From Pachyseris speciosa (taxonomy: Eukaryota; Cnidaria; Anthozoa; Scleractinia; Pachyseridae): DNA of 64,000 nt. The position numbers were made by a program, and so were the translations under genes. The notes under the pieces were generated by a model. That model did no database searches and was not told where the DNA came from. It saw only the letters and a list, made by a program, of their open reading frames with translations. The stretch covers positions 32,501-96,500 of the forward strand of contig JAEMWC010001520.1 of NCBI GenBank assembly GCA_016490735.1, read 5' to 3'. Of the stretch, positions 40,559 through 53,042 are shown piece by piece (position 1 is the stretch's first letter; each line of letters opens with the position of its first letter).

Positions 40559-41571
40559 CCCACTGGCGCCTGTGCCGGCCAAAGCAGCTGCACAAGACTC
40601 CCATGCTTCAAAACATTGCAACTTTCTCAATCACCTGAATATTGCCTTAACTGTCAGTTGTGAGCACGAAATGGAATGTCCTTTAAATTTGGATATCCAA
40701 TAAACGCAAGAAACAAAGCGATTTTTACCAAATATGGTCTTTTGACTTTGGACAAGAACAAAATTGACCGTTTTTAACGTCAAAGAGAAACCACGAAAAT
40801 GCCCCTTTTTGCCTTTACACTTTTTTAAGAAATCATCGTTGAAAAACCAAACTTCAACCATCATAACAAAATTCAGTCCTTGTTCTAGTTTAGAAATGAC
40901 TTTTTTTGTTCATATTCTTTTCCCGAGCGTAGATACAGCCTTTTGTTCCAGTGCATTCAGGCCTTTCCGCCATTTTCAACATCTCTACTGCATTGCATGC
41001 TGGGAAATAATGAGAATTTTTGACAGCACCTGTTCCTTTCCCCAATTCTTTCACATATAAACTAAGTCTACAGCCACTCCAACCTACTGCCAAAAATTAC
41101 TGCCTGTGGTCATCTTCAGTGCTCACAAATTCCAAAATATGCGGCAGTAGGTTGAGAAATTCATCAATAGTTGAGTCCCAAAGGTACTAAGTGTCCAACC
41201 GGCCAAATTCCCAGTTCGTGGAGTAACAAACCAAATTCGACAACAAAGTACATCACCTTGCTCGATTCTTTGAGAAAGTGGACTCTCAGCTACCGTCACG
41301 CTTAATGATGCTCATCAGGCAGCCACTAAAGATGAAAAATGGCTGTAAACTTAGCAAAAAACGCAAGCAAACCGAACTTGGTCCGTTGTTGTAGCTGCAC
41401 AAATGAAAAATAGCTACATCAGAATGACGTTTTCAGAAACCTTGAGCCTCCAGTGCCTTAGGACAGCACCACTTTTCCATGGGAGTTTCAATAAAGAGTC
41501 ACGAAATGCTATGGATCGTTTATAGGTGGAAAATCACTCCGAAAATGTAAAAACGGCTGGGCGCCAATGGG
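40559..41571. mobile_element. piggyBac-like non-autonomous element (1.0 kb)
   Basis: Ends CCCACTGGCGCC and GGCGCCAATGGG, each flanked by TTAA; the empty TTAA site is seen in repeat X at 28717-28720. A related copy lies inverted at 58019-58680. No transposase inside. Confidence 0.85.
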
Positions 41572-41945
41572 TTAAAATTTTGTGAAAAATTCTGGTTCTC
41601 GTAAATTGTACATTTGATAACGTCAAAGTCTGGGGGAATTAGTCTAGTTACACTGAATCATTTCAATTTTTACGTTACTCCTCCGTAATTTCAAGAGGAG
41701 CAGTTCATACAGGTCACAGTTTCAAGTCAGTTTTACCCAGTCATTAGGGCACCAGAATTAAAGTCTCCATAAAGCTAAAAATAATAATTATCCAAACAAA
41801 CTGATACTTGTGTTTCTATAAATGGTTTAAGTAGTCCTTTATTGTGACAAAGTTTGGCAATTTTCAATTTTTCTTTCTTGAATCGTCGTACATGTACATG
41901 TAGGTGAAAATTCCTGAGGAGCGCTTTTAAGAGTCCGAAATTTTT
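41572..41945 (-). repeat. Repeat X, inverted copy, part 3
   Basis: Complement of about 28330-28720; ends just before the pogo-type element. Confidence 0.65.
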
Positions 41946-42236
41946 ACAGTACAGTGTAAAACTTTTACTGTAGTTATTTGGTTATAAGGCGCACTGTTTT
42001 TACAAGAAAAATCTGCCCTCCTATGGAAAATTGGTACCAAACTCAGGGTGCATCTTATAGACAAGTATTCTGGTGAAACTGATTAAAAAGTCTCAATTTT
42101 TTTCCTTTTATTTAGCAGAAATAAATACCAGAACTTAAGATAATCAATATTACCGGGTAATTAATGTTGGTTACTGACTTCTGTAACATAATAATTATGG
42201 TGGTTCTGAAAAGAACTGGGGTGGCTCTGAAAAGAA

Positions 42237-43994
42237 TCATTCATTTAGGGCAAATTCAAATGTCACTCTCGCTGTCTGTTTCGAATTCACTTTCTTCAAA
42301 GTCATCATCGCCATCTGCATCTGCATCGCCAGTTTCTTCTTGCCAAACAGCATCATCCTCGGTTCCATCGAGAGAGTTCCACAGGGCGTGAAGGAATGGA
42401 CAATCAGTTCTCCTGAGATTTCCTTCCAAGCTCGACCTATCCACTGCAGAATTGGTTCTTTGCTGAGTGCCCGCTTCTTTTCCAGATGGTATGTAAGTGA
42501 ATGGACCATTCACCATCTATGCCTGATACTGTGTCCTGACCTTCATTTTAAAGGGCTTGTTAATGCATTTGTCAAGGGGCTAACATGAGTAAGACTGCCA
42601 GGGATCACAGCGACGTCAACATTTTGTCAGGCCAGCATATCTTTTACTGATTCAGTTAAATGGCCGCGGAAGGAGTCTCAAATTAACAACGCGCCCTCTG
42701 GTCTGCTGAGATTGAATCCAAGAAAAAATATGAAAAATGCATTAGAGTTGTTGAATAAACTGAAATACAGGAATGTTCTGATGAAAAGTATGGCAAATTT
42801 TGTTCATTCGAAAGGTTTGATCTTAAACAACATTTTATTTAGAATAATTATACTGAAAAGCATGTGCATGGCAACATGATATCACTTCAAGCCTCGACTC
42901 AGCACTAAGAACAACGTCAGAATTGACATGCTAAACAGCATGTGCGTTCACCACGAGCCGGCCTCGATTGGGCATTAAGCCTACCAATAAAAAACTTTTG
43001 GTTTGTTGTGTAAAATATACACTGTACTACACAAGAAATGAAAGAATTCATACCTTGTTTGTCCATCCATCCCTTTTTGTGCACAGAAGCCTGCATCCTC
43101 GGCAGCACTTGGATTTTAAGCTGCCTCACACCTTTGAATATCACCTTCGGGGGCATTTTCTCACCATTTGCTTTGACTGCAAGGGACACGGTGAAAATTT
43201 GTTTATTGGCACCACAAGATACCACTGGTACTGATCTCAGCTTCCATTAAACTCCAATGTTCGGGTAACTGGCAGTTCAAATCTCATCAGAGTCTTGTCC
43301 ATGTTCGGAATACGACTGAGAATGTAGTCACAGCGGCAGCAAAATGTCACAACAAATCGGTGGAACTGGATGATCTTGTCTTCCATGTCTGCAGGGAGTC
43401 ATTGTGCCAGTGTTGTCTTGGATCTCATGGAGATGGAATGCCGACACTTCCAGTTGTTGTACCATCCTAGGGATGCTTTGAAGTTAGGGTCGTTACTGAG
43501 CTCTTTGGCTTTCACCCTCAACATCATTCCAACAACTGAGACCTGAAACAAAAGTGAGTTGCATGATTACCAACAAATGAGAACAAGTAAACAATGATCA
43601 TATGAGATCAATCGAATGGAATGCCCAAGTCTTGGTAAATATTGTTGTGATTTACTGGTATAAACCAGTGGTTGTAAAATAAACAGAACTGAAAATGTGA
43701 CAGCTTACCTTGGCTTCGTTGTTGGCTGAACCAGTCGGCCAAACTTTTATCCAGTTCAGGATCCTTTGGGCAGTAGCGGCCCATTGATGCTCACTTTGCT
43801 GTCATCTTCAATTCATCGGAGAACAAGACATCCTGCTGCCTGCGCCATTTCCTGACCACTGATTCAGAGATGCCGTACTCCAGTACAATTTCACTGTTGT
43901 TGTTTACTGCTTCGGCATCCACACTGATTTTCAACTTAAAGTTGAGATCATAAGAAAAGTGTCGAGTGCTTGTCAAACTGATCAAGTTTTTCAA
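42237..43994 (-). pseudogene. pogo/Tigger (CENP-B-like, DDE_1) transposase, broken
   Basis: Read from 43994 down: helix-turn-helix SYDLNFKLKISVDAEAVNNN and SEIVLEYGISESVVRKWRRQ; a second DNA-binding region (WKCRHSISMRSKTTLAQ); the catalytic region with NMDKTLMRFELPVTRTLEF, VSCGANKQIFTVSLAVKANG and EKMPPKVIFKGV; and a C-terminal acidic tail (DGTEDDAVWQEETGDADADG). The first catalytic Asp is in NMDKT, where the family usually has NMDET. Stops and frame changes occur near 43380, 43240, 42910 and 42520. Such transposases bind the inverted ends and insert at TA. Confidence 0.75.
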
Positions 43995-44159
43995 CTGAGG
44001 TACCTACATCCGATCAGCCGATTGTTTTTAAACCTGACATCGGATCATTGAATATTTATGAGACATTTAAAAACCAAGCATGTTTGAACCCGCGAGGTCA
44101 GACAAACATGAATATGCATGCACATGCAGCATTTAAAAATAATGTTTCGCTTTACTTAA

Positions 44160-44913
44160 CATCATTTTGGTCATTGATGGTGCAAGCGACTCTGTCAGTC
44201 AAATGCGGGATGTTGTGACTCACCTGGAGAGTTGGGCTGTGCAGAATAAAATGGAGCTGAATGCTAAGAAGACCAAAGATATCTGCATCACCTTCAAGAA
44301 GTCCTGCCTAATCCCACCTCCTATTAGCATCAGGCCTACCAAACCAGAGAGGGTTATAGAGTTTAAACTGTTGGGTGTGTAAGTACAGAACAATCTCAAG
44401 CGGAATACACACGTATCAAGTATTGTCAGCAAAGTGTGTAAACGGATCCATTATCTTTGGGTCTGCAGAACAGCCCATCTCCCCAGGGACATCAGTCTTA
44501 CAACTGACGTCACTAAGATTAGACCTGTGTTAGAATATGCCTCGCCAGTCTGGGGAGGGTTGCCCATCTACCTCAAAGAAGATCTACAAAGAGTGCAGAA
44601 TAGATGTCTAAATGTCATAGGACTCCCTAGGGATACTGTTGAGTCACTTGCAGTTAGGCATCAGAATTTGACAAGGAAAGAATTTAAACGTATCCGAGAA
44701 TCTGAAGCGCATCCTTGCAAACATTTATTAGACAAGGCAGCAGTGGATCATGGCCATAATGTAAGATCTAGTAAGACGAAATCAGTGCACCTCAGAATAC
44801 CTGCATCATGCACTAATAGGCACAAACAGTCGTTTATGAAGAGAGCAAACAGCGAACTTCTTCGGTGGTCGAACACTTTAATAGACGTTTTGCCCTTTGC
44901 AGTTCTTCTGTAA
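44160..44913 (+). mobile_element. LINE reverse transcriptase C-terminal fragment
   Basis: Reads VIDGASDSVSQMRDVVTHLE, WAVQNKMELNAKKTKDICIT, an in-frame stop at 44380, then VLEYASPVWGGLPIYLKEDL and QRVQNRCLNVIGLPRDTVES to the stop at 44911. The pattern is that of jockey/I-like or CR1 LINEs after the RT catalytic site. Confidence 0.7.
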
Positions 44914-45679
44914 AAGTGTCTATAACGTACAGGATTAAAAATACTTGGAATAAAAATGTCTAGACCTTAAATAGGCTAAAAATTAACAAAACAATCAAGA
45001 TAACATATAAAAACAAAAAAATTAATGGTATAAAAGGAAAGGCCCTAGCTCCCTAGGGTATTATGTAACAGTTTGAAGAAGAAATGATGTAACAAAATCC
45101 CAAATCAAAGCCTTGAACGATGGCATTTTCTAGCTCACAATTATCATTCTTCATAACAGGATCCGAAAAGAAAGGCCTTTGAATGGTTAATAACAAAATC
45201 CTAATTAACGGCCCCTGAACTCCAGCATTGTGAACTATACTCTCAGCCATGTCACAAAATCCTTGACTGAGCCTTTGAAGAATATATCTAATAAATTATC
45301 TTCAGAATAAAAAGCATAAAACCTATTTGCCGACTCAAAAAGGAGAACACTTGTGGGTGATAAAAAATGAAGTGTTAATTGTATCTAATTCTATTCCTAG
45401 AGTTGAACTCTGATGTTTTATTAAACCGGAAGGATGAAGGGTGCAAAGTTGTGCACTCCAAAAAGCTTATCTTGTTAGCAGGCGATTGTCGAGGCTATTG
45501 TGATAATAATAATAATTTATGCACTTCTAGTGCGCATCTTTACATAAGAATGATCAGATGCGCATTCTTAAGATACGTTGTAAGTACAAAAACTAATAGA
45601 TGTAAAACTAAAAATATGGCCAGGACTACTAAGTTAAAAACATATATAACTAAAACTAATTGATAAATGGTAAAACTAA

Positions 45680-46460
45680 TGGTAAAATGGTAAGATTGCA
45701 AATTTGTTCAATGATGACTAAATCAAAATCAGACAAAACGTGCGTTTCCTTGTTCACAAGTGTTCTTACAGTATTATTTTGTATTCATGGCTGACTTATG
45801 GTTCTGAAATCTAACTTTAAACTCATTGGTTGTGGATCCTACATACTGGATATTACATTTATTGCAAGTGATTAGATAGATTACATTCTTAGATTTACAA
45901 TGAAGGTGTTGTCTGATAAAATAGTTCCTGCTTGTTCTAGCGCTAGAAAAGTGGTCTGATTCTACTAAAAAATTCTTACAAAGATTGCATTTCCCTTGAC
46001 ATTTAAAGCAGCCTTGTCTTTCTAAATGATTGAGATTGGTGTGGCAGGGTCGTGCAAGAAGTTCTTTTATGTTTTTGGTTCTTCTAAAAGAGGGAATGAT
46101 GGATCCCTTGGGGAAGATTTTAGCTAAGGAAGGTGAATTATGAAGGAGATGCCGATGGGAATGCAAAATTTTCCCAATGCTAGGTAAAGAAGGATTGAAA
46201 TCTAAAACTAATGGAAAGACCTTTTTGGATTGCTTTGTACATGTATTGGGAACAAGCAGATTCTCCTTAGGAACAAATTTGACTTTATCGAATTGTTGTT
46301 TGACTTGAGAGGGATTATAACCTCTGTTGATAAGGTAACTTTGTATTCAAGACTACGCTTCTCAAAGGCTTCTGAGGTAGAACAATTTCTTCTAACTCTG
46401 GTGGTTACTCCATAGGGTATGGCTTTGGAGCAATGGGCACTATTACGTAACAAATATATG
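45680..46460 (-). mobile_element. Penelope-like element fragment with GIY-YIG domain
   Basis: From 46453 down: RNCSTSEAFEKRSLEYKV, then (45774-46166) FPKGSIIPSFRRTKNIKELL, a cysteine-rich linker (GCFKCQGKCNLCKNF) and the nuclease domain KNVIYLITCNKCNIQYVGST followed by RFQNHKS. It continues out of frame below 45774 (FDLVIIEQI). It is a different lineage from the copy at 11.3 kb, with a longer Cys-rich linker. The frame is broken near 46200. Confidence 0.65.
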
Positions 46461-46696
46461 TGATTATCAGTATTGCCAAAGGTAATAAATAAAGTTATTA
46501 TTAAGCGTGATCATTAAATTAATAGTGCATCTTATAACCGAGTATTTTCACAAAACTTTCCATTTGGGAACCTGTTATTCTCTCTCTCAAGTTTGGTGTG
46601 TGTCTTATAACCGAATAACTATGGTTTAGTACTTCGCTGGGCGATGCCATCACATGTATTCAAGGCCAATATACATGATAACTAGAACTGACCGCC

Positions 46697-47060
46697 GACC
46701 GGTTAGCTCAGTGGTAGAGCACCGGACTAGCGAGCAGGAGGTCGGTGGTTCAAACCCCGGTCGGACCAACACTCAGGGTCTTTAAATAATTGAGGAGATA
46801 GTGCCTTTGTAATTACATCTGCAAATGGTTAGACTTTCTCGCATAAGGACGATAAACCGTAGGCCCCATCTCACAACTCTTCATAATTGATTCTGTGGGA
46901 CATAAAAGAACCCACACACTGTTCGAAAAGAGTAGGGGACGTAGTTCCTGGTGTGATGGTCTATCTCTCATCTGATGACGTTCTTTGAAGGCCGTAAGTT
47001 AGATAACTCATTGGGTTAATTACGTCACCTTCATTAAATAAAGAATATTGTATTTTATTT
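46697..47060 (+). mobile_element. tRNA-derived SINE, copy 2 (full length)
   Basis: Head TTAGCTCAGTGGTAGAGC with B box GGTTCAAACCCC, body shared with 10632-10870, further body CACACTGTTCGAAAAGAGTA shared with 54715-54790, and an A/T-rich tail (AATATTGTATTTTATTTTT). This copy shows the family is about 360 bp. Confidence 0.75.
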
Positions 47061-47112
47061 TTTTCTGAAGCATCTCAGCAGGCCGGAATCCTAAATCCTT
47101 GAATCTGATTGG

Positions 47113-47170
47113 CGAATAATGCGCTCTTAGCCGGTCCAGCTTTTTTCCATCCGGACCGGCTTGCCCGGTC
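47113..47170. repeat. CCGGACCGG palindromic cluster
   Basis: AGCCGGTCCAGC, TCCGGACCGGCTTG and CCCGGTCCGGAA overlap as nested palindromes. Confidence 0.5.
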
Positions 47171-48114
47171 CGGAATTGGTGGGAAATCTTGAAGTAAAAT
47201 TATTTTACTACAGCGCGACGAAACGTTGGATTTTTCCGGCTCTTAAGATATAACGTTTCGCCTACAAAACTTTGCAACGCGAAAGGAAAACATCAGCAAT
47301 AGCCAATGGAGCCCTGGTTATTTCTCAAAAAGGCGAGTATTCACTTGATTGTGTTGACAACAATGAGCTGGTTTGCTGTTTTTCGAGTTGTTTTTCTTGA
47401 ACTGTTGACATGCCGTTAACTTAAAACGACTAACTAAAGAGCAGTCTTTTGAGCTCAGTTTTTCGGTTAACATCCGTTACTTTCTTTGGAGTTGCATTTT
47501 GTAATCTCGTTCCATTTTGCTTCATTTAAGAAAATATGATTCGTAGCCAGAAAATGGTCAAACAAACACATCACAACGCTGCGCAGTTTGCATGAAGTAT
47601 AAAATGTCAACACGTTTTTCTTGCGTAGTTTTCTTATTTTAGCATTGATTTGTGAAGTTCTTTTGAAGAATAACAAAGATTAATACTTGAAATAATAAGA
47701 TATTAAGGAAGAGACTGAGATGTTTAAGTATTTTTCACTAAAGGTATTCCTCGTGTTTTACGAACTTTCGCTAAAACCAAATTTGAAAGTGTGATTTCAT
47801 TGTCAACAAGACAAAGCAATAAATATTTTTGTGTGAATTTTTCAAAGATCATTGTTTAGCTTGTTGAATTTATCTCTCTGTGCTTGCTATGATGAAATAT
47901 CACTGTTTGTTTTTTATATTTATTGTTCCAAGATACATTTGAAGTTTTGTTCTATCATTAGTCTACTATTTTTCTCTGAGATTTGTACACGGCTTTTTTA
48001 TGAGTTAAATGTAAACTGTGACAGTGCGACGAAACCGCGCGTGGAGAGACTTTTTCCTTGTTCATCATCTGGAAAAAAAACAGCTGAAAAAATAAATCTG
48101 TAATTCACTGGCTT

Positions 48115-48225
48115 AGGTCGGTCCGTATAGGGAAAAACTGTGCCCTTGGTCTTGAGTACGGCCCTCGGCCTGCGGCCTCGGGCCGTACTCAAGACCTCGA
48201 ACACAGTTTTTCCCTATAAGGACCT
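48115..48225. repeat. Foldback element with GC-rich core
   Basis: Arms AGGTCGGTCCGTATAGGGAA and its near complement at 48203-48225, inner arms CTTGAGTACGGCCC / GGGCCGTACTCAAG, centre CGGCCTGCGGCC. Confidence 0.75.
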
Positions 48226-49479
48226 CCCAGACGGTGAATAACATGTATGTATTGTATGGTATTGTATTGTTGAACTCAGATTAATCTTTGCTCCTTATTT
48301 TTACATGTATTACTGGAAAAGGAAATTTTTGTTGCTTTATGAAAAACATGTTGTAGATAAATCTATTTTGAGCTCCAAAGCCCCTAGTTTCCTCTATGAA
48401 GCGAACTCTAGTGGAGACACTGTTTGAGATAACGGCTAGATAGAAATTGTATTATTAATTGTTCTCGTCAATGTATCCGGAAAAACTTGAGGGTGCATTC
48501 ATGGATCATATTGTTGTTTCAGTCTAATTCCTGTTTTGTAACCGTAAATTTACACTGTAACCGTACACTGTAACCGTAAATTTACACTGTAGCTCTGTTT
48601 CAGCAAATTGCCTGAAATTTTTGTCTGAAATTCGTCCGAACTTTGATAAAAAGATTCTGAAAATTAAACATCTGAAATAAAACATCCAAAAATTTAACGT
48701 CCAAAAATTTTGGTAAGTAATGTATGAGAGACTTTGAACAAGAAGACTTAAAACAGGAAAGCTGAAATTGTAACACAAATTCTGCATTTGGTCTTTCGTT
48801 GCGCTTTCACTGAAGCAAGGTGAGGTTTAGACCTTTCATGACTCTTAGCCTAATAGCTGACTTTTTCCTGGTTCACACTTCGGTGGCTTTTTACCAGAAT
48901 AGACAGAGCAAGCTACATTTGTACCAGAGTGCAATAGGCAGCGAACAAATCACTGTGGCATGCAAAGCTTCTCTCATTTGACAGTTTCAATTGATTTTAG
49001 AAGTTCAGTGAGATCTTTTCTGAATGACAATGAAATGCAGCAAAGTTTGAAAGGTACTGTACACCACAAATGAAATTGTCATCAATTTTGAAACATTTGG
49101 AAAGCCCAAATTAGTATTCAAACTACCATACTGATAGTATTCCATTTTCCTAGGCAAAAAGTAAAAATACATTTAACAAGGTAATCAGTTTTTCTGCTGT
49201 GTCATAGAAAAAAAAAAAAAAGAATTCTATCCTGTGCAAGAGTTATCTTTTCCGACATAAAAATATGAATCCCTCTCAGGGTCAGTCAAGGCAAAGGCTA
49301 AATTTACTATTAAATTTTTAATAGAATAATACAATACAAACAAAGGGTAATCAAAATAAACCAGCACTGATCTGCCAAGCTCACTCATATGTATATGTTT
49401 TATGATACCCACCATATTCAACCAACTGACAAACATTTTGGGAAAGGATCACTGTCAGACAAGATTAAAGAAGGAATAC

Positions 49480-49557
49480 CTTTGTAGCTGAAGCCTTTCT
49501 TTGCCTGCATTTTGGTTCTAATCATTTCTATGGGTGAGATGCAGGTTATGGAAATAG
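49480..49557 (-). CDS. SLC25A39/40-like: SLC25A39/40-like carrier exon with second signature
   Basis: Reads ISITCISPIEMIRTKMQAKK then GFSYK, with the second carrier signature (SPIEMIR; human ISPLELIRTKMQSKK). Acceptor at 49558-49559, donor GT at 49478-49479, phases fit both neighbours. Confidence 0.9.
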
Positions 49558-49823
49558 CTGCAAATTCAAAAATAATTATAGAATATTACTTTGTGAACCC
49601 AACAAATTCAAATTTAGCCATCAAACACAATTTAAGATATGCACAAGAATATCATCTGATTTTCTGATTTACTGCACTTTTGCCAATTCTTTTATACTGT
49701 AGGCTGAATCACATTCCACACCAATGAGGTGGGTGGTACAAAGTGGGTTTTACATCAACTTTTAAGGTACACATGCCATGAAAATTGAGCGGTACTTCTT
49801 ACAAAGACAGGAATGTGAATTAA

Positions 49824-50419
49824 CCCATTGACTACCGAGCATTTTGCCGAAAAACACCTTTTGAAGCTTGTTGAGCCGTTTTCTGGCCAGATTCTAGCCA
49901 AAAAGAACCAAAACTGCCCATAACTCTGTTTGCTGGTGGAGTTCATCATGCCATTTGTTCCTGATGCTTAATATTAGCTTTCCAAGATCAGGCATGCGCA
50001 GAAAGCAAAATTTCGACCCCCTCTCCTTCAACCTTTTGCTTTCTCTCCTCCCCTTTTCTTTCGCTTTTCTTGCCTCGCTTTCTTTCTCTCTTGCTGGGCA
50101 TTTCCTGGGCTTCCTTTCAGTGGGAAAAGATTTGTGGAAAACTTTTAGGATCATAGGATTAGGTGGAAGGAAGTGCAGGTGGGTAGTGGAACAAGATTCA
50201 CATTCAAATTTTCGGCTCAACATCACTTGGTTTTTTCATGTTTTCTCCAGCCTGCTGGATGGAATTGTGCTCATTTGGGTATGGTTTGAAAGATCTCTTC
50301 CCCCTGCACATGCTACATGTAAAAGTTGTCCATGTGCATTAAAACTGATGACATCACAAGCAGACTACAAGGGAAGTGGTTCTGCACGGCCGGTTTTGGC
50401 CAGCACAGGTGCCAGTGGG
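49824..50419. mobile_element. TTAA-target MITE, CCCATTGAC ends
   Basis: CCCATTGACTACC at the left and GGTGCCAGTGGG at the right, each flanked by TTAA (49820-49823, 50420-50423). Related by its ends to 40559-41571. It lies in a carrier intron. Confidence 0.7.
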
Positions 50420-50532
50420 TTAATAATACTAATAATAAATCTATCATATTCTTACTTGCATCCTTAGTACCCTTTGGTGCTGTTTAACATACAATACATT
50501 ATGAACAAATATCATGAGGAAATGATTCCTAC

Positions 50533-50657
50533 TTCGAGCAGTTATTCCAGCACACATTGGTGCCCAAATATTTTCTTGACCTTCCATGAAGCCATATATC
50601 ACTTTGAGTTGATCATAAAGGGTAAAATAAATCATGGTATTTGGAACTGCCATCACA
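50533..50657 (-). CDS. SLC25A39/40-like: SLC25A39/40-like carrier exon
   Basis: Reads VMAVPNTMIYFTLYDQLKVI then YGFMEGQENIWAPMCAGITA, matching human LVMAVPATVIYFTCYDQL and CIPIVAGIVARF. This covers helix 2 and the start of helix 3. The first base completes a Leu codon from the exon at 54914; the last base begins a Thr codon. Confidence 0.9.
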
Positions 50658-51187
50658 CTGCAAGACAAGATACAAAAAATAGACAGTCAAGGACTGCATG
50701 TGGCTACTGCTGAAGGTACACATGCCTGCTTTTTCATTTTCACAAGAAAAGGATAAGAAATGTTTGTCACTTGTTTGTTATTTAAGCTGCGTCACTCGAG
50801 TTATGCAAGGCAAGCTGTTTGCAACCAAGCACATAATTAGCATTAATTAGCATTATTTTTCAAAATTTATCTGCAACCATATATAATGCACACCCTATTT
50901 TTCAAGCCAATTCTCCAAAAATAAAATAAATAGCAGTATACCTACTGAATGACTACCAAACACTTGCTAAATTACTTAACTTAACCTGACTTAACTTACA
51001 AAGGTCATAACATAGTGTCACTGTTGTAGCAACAGTAGCCACAAAAATGGTTCACTATAATTACCAAACTGTGTCAATAAAAAATCAAAGCATACCATAA
51101 TATGCAAACCTGCTCTACACTCCAATTAGGGACAAAAAACTACATTTGCTTGCAAATGTTTTGAAATGTTAAAACAACAGTATATTA

Positions 51188-52292
51188 CAGTGGATTTCAC
51201 GAAACATTGGCCATTCCGTTTCCAAACTTGGTTGCCAACTTGAGAACTGGGGCGGTAGTTGTAAAGTTCATTGTCAACGGCCCAATGAAATTTGAAACTT
51301 CACAATATAAAGTTGGTAAATTCCCTCCGAACTTTGCAAGGAAGTTCACAGCAAAATTTCAACTTCAACATGACATTAATTCATCCAATCCTTTTATACA
51401 AAAGGCAGAACTTTGCCAGATCTTCACAGTGAAATGCTGGTGCACTTGTTGAATGGCGGTGGTCACAGACAAGTGAATTTACCCAAAAGTACTGTAACAA
51501 ATGTTCTTGGACCATGGAGACTACTCCAAACATGTAAAACCAGAAAGAACTCATGATATCATAATGTATACTGAAACAACCAAGTGTAAGTACGGAGGAA
51601 ATTTGTGGAAAACTGCTGGATTATGTTTGTTTAGTTCAAAATATTCCATCAAAATCTTCCGTAACTCTACATGTAACTGTAAAAGGAGATCTCGGTTATT
51701 CCTACAAACTGCTGAAAGCAGTATCAAGTATCACTGCTGAAAGTAGTATCAAGACAAAGAGTGTGGAATTATTGTCTGGCTGTCCAAATCTCAAAAGATG
51801 GAAATAACTAGTAAGAGCTTTACGTTTTGTTGATGTAGAAGTCTTAAGTTTGCAAAATAAAAGTGAAAGTTATTTGTCAGAATTTGTTGCCGACACATGT
51901 TTTCTTTGTGCTATTTATAGCTACCCCTGTGGAAAAATTATTGTGATGTTTCCTACTCATCTCCAAAAGTTAAATGAAACACCCCCAGAAATAAAATATC
52001 TCACAAGCCAACAGTGGTGTGTTCAAAACTCCAGATCTTTCACATTTCTAATCGAGCACAAAAGTTGCAGCAGATTTTCTTCATTGAAATCCATGTCAGT
52101 TTTGGGATTTTGTCTTCGACTCGCTTTCTGCCTTCAAACTTCCCTGTGAACTTTGGAGGGAAGTTGCCAACTTCATTGTGAAGTTGCAAATTTCACTGGA
52201 CCATTTGACAATGAACTTGACTACACACACCAGTTCCCAAGTTGGTAACTGAACTTGGAAATGGCGCGGCCAATGTTTCGTGAAATTCACTG
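51188..52292. mobile_element. TA-target MITE with about 165-bp inverted arms
   Basis: Ends CAGTGGATTTCACGAAACAT and ATGTTTCGTGAAATTCACTG, flanked by TA on both sides; arms extend inward past AACTTTG(C/G)AGGGAAG. Confidence 0.75.
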
Positions 52293-52383
52293 TAATTTTG
52301 TATTCCTGTACAGGACTTTCTTTATTCTCTTGCCTATAAATTAAGCTGGCATTACATATTTATCATTAGTCAGTTTGGGTTAT

Positions 52384-52656
52384 TAGAGCACTTTTCAATT
52401 GAGTGTTGTCAAACCAAAACCAAAGCAATTACTCCAGCCAATCACAACAGACCGAAACAGTGCAACAAACCAATCAGAATTAAAAGTAATTACAAAGCGC
52501 AGGAAAATACAGATGTGCAAGTCATGATTGGTTTTGGTTTTGCTTCGCACTGGCTGAGAAAGTGGCACGAGTTTTCTTGGCCAATCACAGAGCGAAGCAA
52601 TGCAAAACCAAAGCAAAATCAGAATTACTTTCAACACTCAATTGAGAACCGCTCAA
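52384..52656. mobile_element. MITE with CAATTGAGTGTTG arms
   Basis: Left TTAGAGCACTTTTCAATTGA, right TCAATTGAGAACCGCTCAA; repeated CCAATCACA phrases inside. Confidence 0.65.
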
Positions 52657-53042
52657 TGGTCAATTTTGATTAGTTACTACAGTGGAACCTCCCTTTACAA
52701 CTACATACCTCTCATACGCCGCAACCACCCATAAACAACCACTTTTCCAAAATACCAAACATTTCCCAGTCAAATTACTGTCATTAGAACCTCTCGTAAA
52801 CAACTACCTCTTGTAAGCGACCATGACCACTTTTAAGGCTGGCATTTTGAAATTTCTATTCTTTTTAACCTCCCATAAAAAACCACTTGTCACTTAATCC
52901 TGTCTCACCAGGCCATGAATATGTTCTCTTATTTATCCAAGTGACGTTTCCAGAATCAGAGTACAGAACAGAGTAAATCTTAATTGATCACCAATGCTTG
53001 ACATTTTGAATGGTTGCTTACTGGAGGTTAGACTGTATTTAA

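Larger units (their letters stand above)
41968..46624. mobile_element. pogo/Tigger-like transposon with nested LINE and Penelope pieces
   Basis: Inverted ends GTAGTTATTTGGTTATAAGG (41970) and, on the other strand, ATAGTTATTCGGTTATAAGA (46622), with subterminal copies of TGCATCTTATA. It encloses the transposase relic at 42237-43994, a plus-strand LINE piece and a minus-strand Penelope piece. Confidence 0.7.
26073..49479 (-). other. Giant carrier intron (23.4 kb) full of nested elements
   Basis: Bounded by exons that join in phase. It contains the tRNA-like array, the Gypsy element, pogo/Tigger, TTAA and LINE elements. The stretches 27313-28290, 29060-29560, 30000-30430, 33560-33990 and 48230-49470 show only simple repeats (AATCA near 27600, CCCACC near 29510) and no gene. 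Confidence 0.75.

Noticed and set aside
51207..51452. Small protein gene at 51.2 kb and its mirror at 52.1-52.3 kb
   Set aside because: Both frames lie in the inverted arms of one MITE and mirror each other.
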